Positions 17,567-27,465 are shown, numbered from the stretch's first letter. The stretch: 64,000 bases of DNA from Candidatus Gastranaerophilales bacterium (GCA_944326545.1 CALVEH010000003.1:1-64000); one strand, 5' to 3'. The notes: generated from the letters alone by a model not told the origin. Made by a program: numbers and translations.

Positions 17567-18243
17567 AGGTCCTTACTTTTGATACAAGCTTAGACAAAAC
17601 ATACGTCACTTTGTCTGATAACGACAAATTTTTATCCGATAAAATTATAGAAAACCATGACGAAAAATATCATTCTGCATTTTTGATACCGACAATAGTT
17701 GCAATATTAAAAGACAACAATTTAACAATGCAAGATATTGATGTGATTGGTACCAATATCGGACCTGGAAGTTTTACCGGTATTAGAGCTTGTGTAACAG
17801 TAGCAAGAGTAATGGCTCAACAACTAAATATTCCACTTGTTGGAGTAAGTTCTCTTGAAATTTTATCTCAGATAAATGAAGAAACATCTAAAACAATAAC
17901 GGTTTTAGACGCAAGAAAAAAACAATACTACACTGCGGTTTACGACAATGATAACGAAATACAAAAGCCAGAACTCACATCAGAAGAAGATCTACTAAAA
18001 AAAGATTTCTCAAATGCATTTGTCGTTGCAGACAAAGTATCTCATGACTTTTTGCAAGAAAAGGGTATCAATTCAGTAATTTATACAGAATTAAACGAAG
18101 ACTTAGGCAAGTATTTAAACAAACTAGTCAGACAAAAAATAGAAAAAGCCCCTGACAACTTTATATGGGCGAAGCTTAAACCTTTGTATTTACAGGCTCC
18201 ACCAGTAACAATTTCTACAAAAAACAAACTGTCACAAGCCTAG
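17563..18243 (+). CDS. tsaB: t6A synthesis protein TsaB
   Basis: TsaB, partner of TsaD in t6A synthesis: KVLTFDTSLDKTYVTL, HSAFLIPTI, IGTNIGPGSFTGIRACVTVARVMA (the ASKHA-like signature) and SLEILSQ. It starts with TTG inside the tsaE stop (TTGA), preceded by AAGGA at good distance, so the two proteins are translationally coupled. 226 aa is typical. Catalytic tsaD is not in the window. Confidence 0.93.
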   Translation: MKVLTFDTSLDKTYVTLSDNDKFLSDKIIENHDEKYHSAFLIPTIVAILKDNNLTMQDIDVIGTNIGPGSFTGIRACVTVARVMAQQLNIPLVGVSSLEILSQINEETSKTITVLDARKKQYYTAVYDNDNEIQKPELTSEEDLLKKDFSNAFVVADKVSHDFLQEKGINSVIYTELNEDLGKYLNKLVRQKIEKAPDNFIWAKLKPLYLQAPPVTISTKNKLSQA

Positions 18244-18321
18244 TATAAATAAACGATTTCAAAAATCTCATATTATTATTTAATGATAATAAATAATAAT
18301 AAAATTGGAGATTAGATTAGT

Positions 18322-19086
18322 ATGGATTTCACTTCGCTGATAGGCGTATTTTTTGGGATAGTGTGTATCTTAATAGGTCAAGCACTTGAAGGCGGTAATA
18401 TAGGTCAGTTGCTTCAAATAACTGCGGCATTTATTGTATTTGGGGGTACTGCCGGTGCTGTTATTTTAAGTTTTTCCGTTGATGACTTAAAATTGGCATT
18501 AGTATTGTTAAAAGACGTCTTTTTCGGTGAAAAAGTTAATTTTGATGAATTAATAGCAGAAATTATAAAATTTGCAACAAAAGCAAGAAGAGAAGGTGCC
18601 ATTTCTCTTGAAAAAGAAGCAAGAACAGCTTCTGACTCTCTAATGGTACTTGGTTTGGAAGCAGTAGCTGACGGTACAGACCCAGCATTAGTAAGACAAA
18701 TGATGGAAACGCAAGTTTCACTTTTAGAAGACAAAGTAGCAAGCGGTGCAAAAGTTTGGGAATCTGCTGGTGGTTTTTCTCCTACAATTGGTATCATTGG
18801 TGCTGTATTAGGTTTGATTCAAGTTATGCAGAACCTTTCTGACCCATCAAAACTTGGTGCAGGTATTGCGGTTGCATTCGTTGCTACTGTATATGGTGTA
18901 GGGGCTGCAAACTTAATTTTTATTCCTTTTTCTACAAAATTAAAAACAAAATTTAAGAAAGTTTCCTTGAAAAAAGAAATGATAATAGAAGGCATCTTGT
19001 CAATCCAAGCAGGAGAATCACCTGCATTGATTGAAAGAAAATTACAAGCATATATACTTGATAGTCACATGAAAGAAGAAGCATAG
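18322..19086 (+). CDS. motA: flagellar motor stator protein MotA
   Basis: Proton- or sodium-channel half of the flagellar stator. Four TM segments are visible (about 5-20, 30-50, 150-175, 185-205); the conserved SAGGFSPTIGIIGAVLGLI and the cytosolic charged loop (KARREGAISLEKEA) between TM2 and TM3 are typical MotA/PomA. Length 254 aa fits. motB follows after 4 bp. No other flagellar gene is in the window. Confidence 0.93.
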   Translation: MDFTSLIGVFFGIVCILIGQALEGGNIGQLLQITAAFIVFGGTAGAVILSFSVDDLKLALVLLKDVFFGEKVNFDELIAEIIKFATKARREGAISLEKEARTASDSLMVLGLEAVADGTDPALVRQMMETQVSLLEDKVASGAKVWESAGGFSPTIGIIGAVLGLIQVMQNLSDPSKLGAGIAVAFVATVYGVGAANLIFIPFSTKLKTKFKKVSLKKEMIIEGILSIQAGESPALIERKLQAYILDSHMKEEA

Positions 19087-19090
19087 GATT

Positions 19091-20056
19091 ATGGCGAGAA
19101 AGAAAAAACCAGAAGAACATGAAAACCTTGAGCGTTGGCTTGTATCTTACGCCGATTTTATGACACTTCTTTTTGCAACATTTGTTGTACTTTATGCATT
19201 ATCACAGCTAAATGTTAATGAATTCAAAAAAGTGGAAGAATCATTGCGTAAAGCATTTTCAGTGCAATCATTGCTTGATGGCGGCAGTGGTGTTATGTCA
19301 CAAGGGGAATCAATTGTTGATGCTAATGCAGCAAACTCAGTTATTGATTCTTTAATGATGGAATTTATCAGTCAAAAATATGAACAAGAATCCTATGAAC
19401 AAATAAAAAAACAAATTGATGATATGAACAAAGGCGGTACACTATCAAATGTATCAGCAATAATCGACGAAAGAGGATTGGTTATAATCATATCAGACAA
19501 AGATGTTCTTTTTAAATCAGGATCAGCTGAACTAACAGACGAAGCAAAAAAAATTCTCGAAAAAGTCGGCAAACTTATTGTTGAAAGATTTGCCATGCAC
19601 ATAATAAAAGTAGAAGGCCATACAGATAAAGTTCCCGTAACAGGTAGATACCCTTCTAACTGGGAATTATCTTCTGCAAGAGCTTCATCTATTGTCAGAT
19701 ACCTTATTGACAGATTCAAAATCATGCCAAACTTGATGGCCGCAATAGGATATGCAGATACAAGACCTGCTGACAAAGGAACAGATGCATCTTCATTAGC
19801 AAAAAACAGAAGAGTTGAAATAGTTGTACAAAGAAATCAATTCAGACACCTTGATCACTTCCAAAACTCTTTCTTAAAAATGGATAAAGTTGAACAACAA
19901 CGAAGAAGAAATGAGCAAATAAAAATAATAAAAGAAATAGACCACCAAGAAATGGAATCAATTGGAGAAGATGTAAGAAACAACTCACTGATTGAAGACA
20001 GCACATCATTCTTGGATGAATCAAAGAGACTTGAAAACTTATCAACACCAAATTAA
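19091..20056 (+). CDS. motB: flagellar motor stator protein MotB
   Basis: MotB: a basic N-terminus, one TM with the conserved ion-carrying aspartate in RWLVSYADFMTLLFATFV (Asp about 23), a periplasmic linker, then an OmpA-type peptidoglycan-binding domain (about 135-250) with VEGHTDKVPVTG and NWELSSARASSIVRYL. After the OmpA domain there is an extra 70-residue charged tail (KVEQQRRRNEQIKIIKEID...), longer than usual. With MotA it anchors the motor to the wall. AGGA precedes the ATG closely. Confidence 0.93.
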   Translation: MARKKKPEEHENLERWLVSYADFMTLLFATFVVLYALSQLNVNEFKKVEESLRKAFSVQSLLDGGSGVMSQGESIVDANAANSVIDSLMMEFISQKYEQESYEQIKKQIDDMNKGGTLSNVSAIIDERGLVIIISDKDVLFKSGSAELTDEAKKILEKVGKLIVERFAMHIIKVEGHTDKVPVTGRYPSNWELSSARASSIVRYLIDRFKIMPNLMAAIGYADTRPADKGTDASSLAKNRRVEIVVQRNQFRHLDHFQNSFLKMDKVEQQRRRNEQIKIIKEIDHQEMESIGEDVRNNSLIEDSTSFLDESKRLENLSTPN

Positions 20057-20129
20057 TCAGAACTGTTTAGAATTTTTATTTTTATCATATAATAAGTTTA
20101 GTCTGGTATTATTTTAAAAGGTATATGCA

Positions 20130-21386
20130 TTGCAAAATATCAAACTAACTAGATATATAATAATATCGCTGATTTTGGGTATAGTTGTCGGAGTGTTATT
20201 TCCAAAATTTGCAGTAAAGTTGTCCCCTTTAGCCATGATGTTTTTAAACATGGTTAAGATGATTATTGCACCGCTGTTATTTGCAACACTGGTAATAGGT
20301 ATAGCAGGCCACGGTGACATAAAAAGTCTTGGAAAAATAGGAATAAAAACAATTGTATATTTTGAAATAGTTACAATTGCGGCATTGGTAATAGGCTTGG
20401 GTGTAGGACATTTTACACAACCAGGAGCAGGACTTGAAAATCTTACAACAAATGTGTCTTCAACATATATGGACGCAGTAACAGCAATGGGACATAGTTC
20501 TGCACATACATCGCTGAGAGATTTAATTATAGATATCTTCCCTTCAAGCGTTGTTAAATCAATGGCAGAAGGCAATCTTCTACAAATAGTAGTATTCAGC
20601 TTATTTTTTGCACTGGCGATATGTGCTGTCGGTCAAAAAGCAAAACCAATGATGGATTTGTTAAATTCATTGTCTGAAATAATGTTCAAATTTACTGAAT
20701 ACGTAATGTGGTTTGCACCAATGGGTGTATTTGCTGCAATAGCAAGTACAATAGGCAGCAGTGGAATCGGCATACTTAGAAATTACGTAAAAATAGTATT
20801 TTCTTTATATTTTGCACTTATTTTATTCTTGATTTTCATAATACTAATCGTATGCAAAATAGTAAAAATTCCTGTATTGGGTTTGATAAAAACATTGAAA
20901 GACCCTGCTCTTTTGGCATTTTCTACAGCAAGTTCCGAAGCAGCATTACCTAAAGCTATGGAACAAATGGAAAAGTTTGGCGTACCTAAGAATATTGTAG
21001 GTTTTGTAATGCCTACGGGATACACTTTCAACCTTGATGGAAGTACACTATATCTTTCCATGGCAGTTTTGTTTGCAACTCAACTTGTTGGTATAGATTT
21101 ATCATTGCAGCACCAACTTATAATAATGTTTGCTCTAATGTTCACAAGCAAAGGTGTTGCCGGCGTTCCAAGAGCAGCACTTGTAGTACTTGCAGGAACA
21201 TTATCAAGTCTAAACTATCCGTTAATTGGGGTAGCTATCTTACTTGGTATAGACCAAATTCTCGACATGGGTAGAACAACAGTAAACCTTGTAGGTAACT
21301 GTATTGCAACCATTTTTATTGCAAAATGGGAAAATGAATTTGACTATGAAAAAATGAATGCATATCTTGAATCAAAAGATATATAA
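20130..21386 (+). CDS. dicarboxylate/amino acid:cation symporter
   Basis: SDF/DAACS-family symporter (GltP, DctA, GltT). Signature regions: FLNMVKMIIAPLLFATLV, the serine-rich loop FSTASSEAALPKAMEQ, the NMDGT-like TGYTFNLDGSTLYLS and SKGVAGVPRAALVVLAG, followed by DQILDMGRTTVNLVGN, which holds the substrate-binding Asp/Arg/Asn. It probably takes up glutamate, aspartate or C4-dicarboxylates with H+ or Na+. The start is TTG with AAAAGG 8 nt upstream; the nearby ATG (20123) is out of frame and stops at once. Confidence 0.93.
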   Translation: MQNIKLTRYIIISLILGIVVGVLFPKFAVKLSPLAMMFLNMVKMIIAPLLFATLVIGIAGHGDIKSLGKIGIKTIVYFEIVTIAALVIGLGVGHFTQPGAGLENLTTNVSSTYMDAVTAMGHSSAHTSLRDLIIDIFPSSVVKSMAEGNLLQIVVFSLFFALAICAVGQKAKPMMDLLNSLSEIMFKFTEYVMWFAPMGVFAAIASTIGSSGIGILRNYVKIVFSLYFALILFLIFIILIVCKIVKIPVLGLIKTLKDPALLAFSTASSEAALPKAMEQMEKFGVPKNIVGFVMPTGYTFNLDGSTLYLSMAVLFATQLVGIDLSLQHQLIIMFALMFTSKGVAGVPRAALVVLAGTLSSLNYPLIGVAILLGIDQILDMGRTTVNLVGNCIATIFIAKWENEFDYEKMNAYLESKDI

Positions 21387-21442
21387 TTTTTTATGGTTGT
21401 TGTATAATAAACTGGTAAAGACAAATGTGATTGGCGGGTCCT

Positions 21443-22396
21443 ATGCTTCAAATTTTCAAAACTCAGGAAGACAAAACCTTAAAAGAACTTTCTATTACAG
21501 AATTTGAGCAAGGCTCTTGGTTTAATTTAATAAAACCTACTGCAGACGAGATTAAAGATGTTGCCAATGCATTAAACATAGAAGCTGATTTTCTAAGAGA
21601 CTCATTAGACTCTGAAGAACGCTCTCGTATAGAATTAGATGATGACAAACTATTGATCATCACAAACGTGCCGGTAATGGAAGATGAAAACAGCTTTGAT
21701 ACATTACCTCTTGGTGTTATTATGACGCCTGACAATATCGTAACAGTATCTTTAAAAGAAAACAGAATCATATCCTTCTTTAACCAAGATACGGCTAAAT
21801 TATTTAATACTGCAGATAGAACAAGATTTTTATTCCAAATATTATTCAGATCAACAAAATTCTATTTAAGATATTTAGAACACATCAACAGACATACAGA
21901 AAAAATAGAAGTTGATTTAAAAAGAACAATGAAAAATAAAGCATTGTTTCAATTGCTCGATGTACAAAAATCACTCGTTTACTTCACTACAGCGTTAAAA
22001 GACAACGGCAGAGTTTTGGAGAAATTAAGCAGATTTAAAAAATTCCAGGGATTTTCAACCTTTATGGAATACAATGAAGAAATCGAAGACCTAATGGAAG
22101 ACGTAATCATCGAGAATAAACAGGCTGTTGAAATGGTAGAAATGCACAGAAACATTCTTGAAAGCATGATGGATGCATTTGCTTCTATTATTTCTAACAA
22201 CTTAAACATAGTTATGAAGTTTTTGACTTCAGTAACAATCATTTTGGCAATACCTACAATGGTTGCCAGCTTTTGGGGAATGAACGTAAACGTTCCAATG
22301 GCGCACATGCATTATGCGTTTTTAGGGATACTGCTCTTTTCACTTGTCCTAGCAGGCATTATAGCTATAATTCTTGCACGTAAAGGACTATTCTAA
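21443..22396 (+). CDS. corA: CorA-type Mg2+ transporter
   Basis: CorA divalent-cation channel. The C-terminal two-TM module contains the GMN signature as ASFWGMNVNVPMAH followed by the last TM; the long acidic/helical cytosolic domain before it is typical. 317 aa fits. The GMN-flanking residues (WGMN rather than YGMN) are a mild variant. A TTG at 21431 would add MAGP; neither start has a good ribosome-binding site, so the start is uncertain by a few codons. A strong terminator follows. Confidence 0.9.
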   Translation: MLQIFKTQEDKTLKELSITEFEQGSWFNLIKPTADEIKDVANALNIEADFLRDSLDSEERSRIELDDDKLLIITNVPVMEDENSFDTLPLGVIMTPDNIVTVSLKENRIISFFNQDTAKLFNTADRTRFLFQILFRSTKFYLRYLEHINRHTEKIEVDLKRTMKNKALFQLLDVQKSLVYFTTALKDNGRVLEKLSRFKKFQGFSTFMEYNEEIEDLMEDVIIENKQAVEMVEMHRNILESMMDAFASIISNNLNIVMKFLTSVTIILAIPTMVASFWGMNVNVPMAHMHYAFLGILLFSLVLAGIIAIILARKGLF

Positions 22397-22409
22397 TTAA
22401 ATAAAAATA

Positions 22410-22444
22410 TATTTTAAGATATTGTAACAATATCTTATTTTTTA
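22410..22444 (+). terminator. intrinsic terminator after corA
   Basis: AAGATATTG-TAA-CAATATCTT followed by ATTTTTT. Confidence 0.85.
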
Positions 22445-22514
22445 GACCATGATTAGCAAAATATTTTTTGTTTAATCTTAATACATGTAGTCAATGTGTT
22501 TGTGAGGTATAACC

Positions 22515-25500
22515 GTGAATATTCACTCTTTGAATGCAACAAATCCAGTAAAAAAATCTAAACCCAGCTTTTCAGGACAAGTACTTACAAAAGATGTATA
22601 TGGTAACCCCATATACAAATTTAATGCGCCAAATGCTCCTGAAGGAACAAAGCTTGAACTTGCTGTTATGACTTTGGATAAAGATGGAAACTACAGCATT
22701 CACCAAGGCTCTGAAAAAACAATTCCGATGAAATCAGGTTTTGAAAGCACAATCGTTTATGCAGACGACTTAAACCTTTCTAAAGACGCATTACTCGGTT
22801 ATAGAATAATATACCCTCACGCAATACCTTTATCGGAAAGAAATGAATTTAAAGATAACAGTATGAAGGGTGATCATGGTTACACTATAGCTATACCTCT
22901 CAGCAAGGCAAACCCATCTCGACCTAAAGTAATGGAACATATTTTTATTGATTCATTTAACGTTAAAAACCAAAAATCACTTCATACAAAGAGAAACCAC
23001 TTTAACGTTTTAGGCGGAACAATAAACTCTGTTAATGAAAAAATTCCAGAACTTTCAAAAGCAGGCTTTACAGACATACTTGGCAACCCTATTATCGGTC
23101 AAGACAACAAATCAAGCCAAGGATACTGGACTACAAACCCATATCAAATAACAAACAATTTAGGCAACATAAAAGATTTTAAAAACTTGTTAACAAACAT
23201 GTTTGCTCACGATATGAAGTGGACTATCGACGGTGCTTTCGTAAATGAAGGTATTGAAGGCATACACATAAAAGATATGATGAACTGGCAGTACGACAGT
23301 CCATTTGTACATTTCTTTGAAACAAAAGACTTAGATAATTTATCTCCAAGATTCGGTGTTTTATCAAAAAATCCAGAAGTAAACAAACACACACATATAC
23401 AAATAGTAAACGGACCTTACAAAATAGTCTTTGAAAAAGACGGTGACAGATACAAAGAAAAAGAAATCAAACGTAACTCTGTTGACCCAACAAGACCAAC
23501 ATACATCCAAATGTTTGACGACAGACTAGCATCAGAACGTCAAATGTCCGGAGAGTTTATATTTGATGTATACGACAATAAAGACACAGGTGATAATCAC
23601 GAAATATCAAACTACAGAGATTCTGTACAAGCTTATCACGCAAGAGTTACACCTAGAGAAGTCGAAGACAACTACAGAAAATATAAAGAAGCAAAACATT
23701 ACCAAAAAGATGTTGAGTTTAAAAATAGCTTAACAAGATGGAAAGGTTTTGAACTTGTAGAATCAAATAAAGACAGTGGAATCTCTCTATGGGTAGGTAA
23801 CAGTGATATTTCTAAAAAAAGATTCATAATGCCTGAATCATCAATGTATTACCAAAACTTGCCTGAAAACTTAAAACCAGTTGTTAAGGCAGCACAATAT
23901 CAAGTTCAAGATGATACAGTACAAGTGGGTAAATTTTGGACTCAAGAAGTTGAAAAAACATTAACTGAATACATTGCAAAAGAAATTGGCGATAAAATCG
24001 CTGATAAAATGAACTACAAACAAGCTATAGAAGCTCTTGTAAAAGAAAAGAAACTTCCTGAAAGTGCCAAATTAATACTGGAAGAAGAAGATGGCGTAAG
24101 CTCATTAGATAACATTCTTACAGAAGATATTTTTGGAACAGGAAGAAACTACAAATTAAAAGAAGTAAAAAGACCTGAAAATATCACTGATGGAATGATG
24201 AGCTATCCGCTTGAAGCAATAGAGTTTTCTCCAGACCTGGTAAGCGTGTTTGCTTATCCTTACATTAAAAACTTAGCAGTAACTGAAGATACTATCGGAT
24301 TATCAAGATACGATATGTATAAAATGGGTGACGAATACTATAATCAAGTTCCAGAAAAATACAGAGAAACATACAAAAAAATGGATTCTCTACTTGCTAA
24401 TGAGTACTCAAATCTTGCTGTTACAATTTTAGAAAATTTAGAAGAAAAATTAGATAGAAAATTACTTTACGAAAATAAAAACTTAACAACAGAAGGTGAA
24501 GAAATTTATTCATTGATAGCATCAGACATTGTTAAATTTTTAACAGTATCAGCTTTAGCACCTAAAGTAGAGCCTCAATATGATGACAACATGCTCTACT
24601 ATGATACTAAAGAATTGCAAAAAATCGATTTAAATTCATTAAACTTGCAATATGAAACTACACCTGAAACAACAGCACTAAGATTAATGGAAAAAATCGA
24701 ATCAGGTTTAGAATCACTAAGCGAAAATAAAAATAAAATAGACTTATTCACAAACAGCTTAGCAGAACGACTTGAGCACGTAAACTCAGACACTTATAAC
24801 GTAGCAAAACTTATCATTGAAAAAACAGAAATTGGTCTTAACTGGAGAATAGACGCATCTAAAGACATAGGAGACCCTGATTCTGAAAATGATGGCATAT
24901 TCACAAGAGAAGAAAATATTGATGCGGTAAACAAATTCTGGAATAAATTTAATACAGGTGTCAATGAATACAACCCAAGTGCCTTCAAAATAGGAGAGTT
25001 AACAGACTGGGGCTCTGGTGTAATATCAAGCTTTTTAAATAAAACAAAATTTGACGCAACATCAGAATATGAATTTTTGTACTCTACATTGCCAAGATTA
25101 TTCGGTGCAACAGATGAAGGAACACACTTAGATAACTTTGCAAAAGAAATAGATGAAAAATTATTTACTAAACAAAACAGTCTAGGTTTTTTTGACACAG
25201 GTACACTAGACTATATCAACTTTGCACACAAATTTGCAGGAAACCATGATAAACCTAGAATTTTGCATTTATTTGCAACAGAACCTGGAAACTTATATCA
25301 AAAACATAAGATAACAGACAGAGCCGGAGAAATGGCTAAAACGATTGCAGACAGAGGCATGAAAAAGTCTTATGAATTCAATCAATTAAGCGAAAATCTT
25401 CAAAAAGCAATGTTCCAAGCAAATTATAATTTAAAACACGGAACTTACCACAAAGACGGACAAAAAAAATCATTTGATCCAGAAAAATATGGTTCAAGAC

Positions 25501-26339
25501 CATTTGATTTCAACATAGATGATGTTATAAACGAAGCTATTGAAATTGATAAAGATTTCAAAAACTTTGCAACAAACCCAGCTAACAGAGATCAAATTAA
25601 CAGATTAAAATCTAATATCTTGTATGAAATCTTAAAACCAGCCCTTGCTAAATATAAAGCAATGTGGTTTGTAATGAACGCATTACCAGGTACACCAACA
25701 AACTATGCTGGTGACGAACTTGGTATGACAGGCTGGGAATACTTTGCAAAAAATGAAGAACAAGAAAACAGAAATGCCCTTCGTTGGGACAGATTAACAA
25801 ATCCGAACTGTACATTCTTAAAAGAATACAAAGAACAAATGGATGCAATCACGCAAATAAGAAAAAAAGAAGCAGCTTCTGCATTGGTAAACGGTACAAC
25901 TTTAAAATTAAAAGACCAACCAATACCGGATAACGGACCTGCTTTAACATTGTACAGATACAATGATAAAACTGATGCAATTTGTGTATTGCACAACACT
26001 GGATTTGGCGGAGATCCGGATAACTACCCAAGGGGTGAAGTATTTATAAACAGAATTGATTTGGGTGGATTGCCTGATGGATTAAAAGAAGGCACTATTT
26101 ATGTTGATGTAATGAATCCAAAAGACAAATACAAAGTAACTAATCCGTATGAAATCAAAAAAGTAAACAACAACGATACTAACAAAATTGAAGAAAGCAT
26201 CAACATACACAATTCAGGATTAATTTTAGTCAGAGAAGAAGGTTTCAATGGCAAAAAAATGTCATTTAAAGGACAAATTGAAAATCCGAATGTAAAACTT
26301 GCTAATACAAAATATAATTTTTCTTACATGCAAAAATAA
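22515..26339 (+). CDS. giant GH13-like glycoside hydrolase with PSFSGQ leader
   Basis: A 1274-aa protein with the three catalytic elements of the alpha-amylase family GH13: nucleophile in NWRIDASKDI (about residue 778), acid/base in KIGELTDW (about 826) and the transition-state Asp in FAGNHDKPR (about 909); PGTPTNYAGDELGM follows. Beta-strand 2/3 regions (GYWTTNPYQI, WTIDGAFVNEGIEG) sit unusually far upstream, so a long insertion of over 400 residues separates them from the catalytic Asp. It probably acts on alpha-glucans such as glycogen. It has no signal peptide but begins MNIHSLNATNPVKKSKPSFS, the shared leader, and near its end has a second copy-like MSFKGQI. GTG start with GAGGT upstream. 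Confidence 0.75.
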   Translation: MNIHSLNATNPVKKSKPSFSGQVLTKDVYGNPIYKFNAPNAPEGTKLELAVMTLDKDGNYSIHQGSEKTIPMKSGFESTIVYADDLNLSKDALLGYRIIYPHAIPLSERNEFKDNSMKGDHGYTIAIPLSKANPSRPKVMEHIFIDSFNVKNQKSLHTKRNHFNVLGGTINSVNEKIPELSKAGFTDILGNPIIGQDNKSSQGYWTTNPYQITNNLGNIKDFKNLLTNMFAHDMKWTIDGAFVNEGIEGIHIKDMMNWQYDSPFVHFFETKDLDNLSPRFGVLSKNPEVNKHTHIQIVNGPYKIVFEKDGDRYKEKEIKRNSVDPTRPTYIQMFDDRLASERQMSGEFIFDVYDNKDTGDNHEISNYRDSVQAYHARVTPREVEDNYRKYKEAKHYQKDVEFKNSLTRWKGFELVESNKDSGISLWVGNSDISKKRFIMPESSMYYQNLPENLKPVVKAAQYQVQDDTVQVGKFWTQEVEKTLTEYIAKEIGDKIADKMNYKQAIEALVKEKKLPESAKLILEEEDGVSSLDNILTEDIFGTGRNYKLKEVKRPENITDGMMSYPLEAIEFSPDLVSVFAYPYIKNLAVTEDTIGLSRYDMYKMGDEYYNQVPEKYRETYKKMDSLLANEYSNLAVTILENLEEKLDRKLLYENKNLTTEGEEIYSLIASDIVKFLTVSALAPKVEPQYDDNMLYYDTKELQKIDLNSLNLQYETTPETTALRLMEKIESGLESLSENKNKIDLFTNSLAERLEHVNSDTYNVAKLIIEKTEIGLNWRIDASKDIGDPDSENDGIFTREENIDAVNKFWNKFNTGVNEYNPSAFKIGELTDWGSGVISSFLNKTKFDATSEYEFLYSTLPRLFGATDEGTHLDNFAKEIDEKLFTKQNSLGFFDTGTLDYINFAHKFAGNHDKPRILHLFATEPGNLYQKHKITDRAGEMAKTIADRGMKKSYEFNQLSENLQKAMFQANYNLKHGTYHKDGQKKSFDPEKYGSRPFDFNIDDVINEAIEIDKDFKNFATNPANRDQINRLKSNILYEILKPALAKYKAMWFVMNALPGTPTNYAGDELGMTGWEYFAKNEEQENRNALRWDRLTNPNCTFLKEYKEQMDAITQIRKKEAASALVNGTTLKLKDQPIPDNGPALTLYRYNDKTDAICVLHNTGFGGDPDNYPRGEVFINRIDLGGLPDGLKEGTIYVDVMNPKDKYKVTNPYEIKKVNNNDTNKIEESINIHNSGLILVREEGFNGKKMSFKGQIENPNVKLANTKYNFSYMQK

Positions 26340-26373
26340 TTAAACAATTGCTAAAGAAATAATTTTAGGTTAA

Positions 26374-26379
26374 TATAAT
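26374..26379 (+). promoter_or_regulatory. -10 box for SRP RNA
   Basis: TATAAT ending about 4 nt before the first paired base of the SRP RNA. A -35 is not clear (TTGCTA with a 20-nt spacer at best). Confidence 0.5.
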
Positions 26380-26382
26380 ATA

Positions 26383-26642
26383 GCCGTGCTCCACGGGGAC
26401 TTGGCGGATCTCTCGACCCGAACGCTTATGCGGGGTGCAGAGCCTGCTGTGAGGCTTATGTGGAAAGGCGTAGTTTTATATTTGTTGATGATTGCTCAAA
26501 ATTTTTCGGCAAAAGCAATCGAACCGTGTCAGATCAGGAATGAAGCAGCACTAAGATTTAACTTTTGGGTGAAGAACTTTTGAGAGGGAGATAAGTATAA
26601 GATGAAACTTTGACTCATATGTCGATAGGCAGAGGCACGGCT
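26383..26642 (+). ncRNA. ffs: signal recognition particle RNA, large bacterial type
   Basis: About 260 nt closed by GCCGTGC at the 5' end and GCACGGC at the 3' end. The conserved SRP core is present: GTGTCAGATCAGGAATGAAG (Ffh-binding loop) followed by GCAGCACTAA. The Alu-like 5' part (CTCCACGGGGACTTGG... GTGCAGAGCCTGCTG) marks the long Bacillus-like form, also found in cyanobacteria. T-rich sequence follows. It guides Ffh to nascent membrane proteins. Confidence 0.92.
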
Positions 26643-27050
26643 TTTATTTTTTTGTTGCTTTTATTTATATTTTATTTATTCATATAAAAAGATATTCGTT
26701 TTATAAATTTTCTAATTAAAATTATTTCAAATTAATTAGAAATTAAAATTTTTCAAAAAAAATTATTATAAAAAAACAAAAATAAAATAAAAAATAAAAC
26801 AAAAAAACTCTAAAAAGAAAACCCGAATATTGCCACTATACAAGGGATTCCAGAAAACGCGAAATAAAAAAAATTCAAAATAAAATAAAAAAAATTTTTT
26901 ATTAAATTTTTATATTAAGTTTGTAAAAAAATTTTTAATCCTCTTGTACTAAGCGGCATGGTCAATTGTAAAACATATTTTACAAAAAATGAGTTGTATA
27001 AAACAATTTATCTTAGTATTATAAATTCAACGGGAATTGAGAAAGAGGTG

Positions 27051-27113
27051 ATGGCTGATTCCGGGGATTATGAAATCGTGGAAAATGAAAAAGAAAACTT
27101 TATTGGGAAGTAA
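27051..27113 (+). CDS. possible 20-aa peptide
   Basis: ATG preceded by AGAGG and followed by MADSGDYEIVENEKENFIGK and TAA. Acidic, no known family. The downstream terminator makes a short transcript plausible, but an ORF this small in AT-rich DNA may be chance. Confidence 0.25.
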   Translation: MADSGDYEIVENEKENFIGK

Positions 27114-27197
27114 AATTAAACACAAAAGAAAATGAAAAATTAAGGTTTTAGGCTACTAGCTTTGGGGATATACAAAATTGGGAAGAGAAAAAGATTA

Positions 27198-27231
27198 AAA
27201 AAATTCTGTCAAAAGTAGACAGAATTTTTTG
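27198..27231 (+). terminator. intrinsic terminator
   Basis: AAATTCTGTC-AAAAGTA-GACAGAATTTTTT. It ends a transcript of unknown content from the preceding gene-free stretch. Confidence 0.85.
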
Positions 27232-27315
27232 TATTATAAACATTTAAAAAAATTTATGCTTGTATTAGAATAGAAACATAACTTGAAAATTTAATAATCA
27301 AAAAATTATCGGGAC

Positions 27316-27357
27316 ACTCTGCCGAACAAAACATAACTAAATGTTATGTTTTGAGAG
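27316..27357 (+). repeat. hairpin cassette, copy B1
   Basis: ACTCTGCCGA, a 10-bp stem AAAACATAAC/GTTATGTTTT around TAAAT, then GAGAG. The outer CTCT can pair with AGAG. Confidence 0.85.
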
Positions 27358-27423
27358 AGGAAGCAGCTTAGCTGCGCTAGTCCCAAAGGATTGAAAATTT
27401 AATAATCAAAAAATTATCGGGAC

Positions 27424-27465
27424 ACTCTGCCGAACAAAACATAACTAGATGTTATGTTTTGAGAG
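27424..27465 (+). repeat. hairpin cassette, copy B2
   Basis: Same as copy B1 with one change, the loop TAAAT becoming TAGAT. Confidence 0.85.

Larger units (their letters stand above)
26643..27284. other. AT-rich gene-free stretch
   Basis: Extremely A-rich (26740-26940), without a long ORF. The only possible products are a 20-codon ORF at 27051 with AGAGG before it and an intrinsic terminator at 27198-27231, which together suggest a short transcript. I see no tmRNA, RNase P or 6S signature. Confidence 0.5.

Noticed and set aside
26386-26583. 65-codon ORF starting GTG
   Set aside because: Lies wholly inside the SRP RNA, whose conserved core and end pairing explain the sequence.
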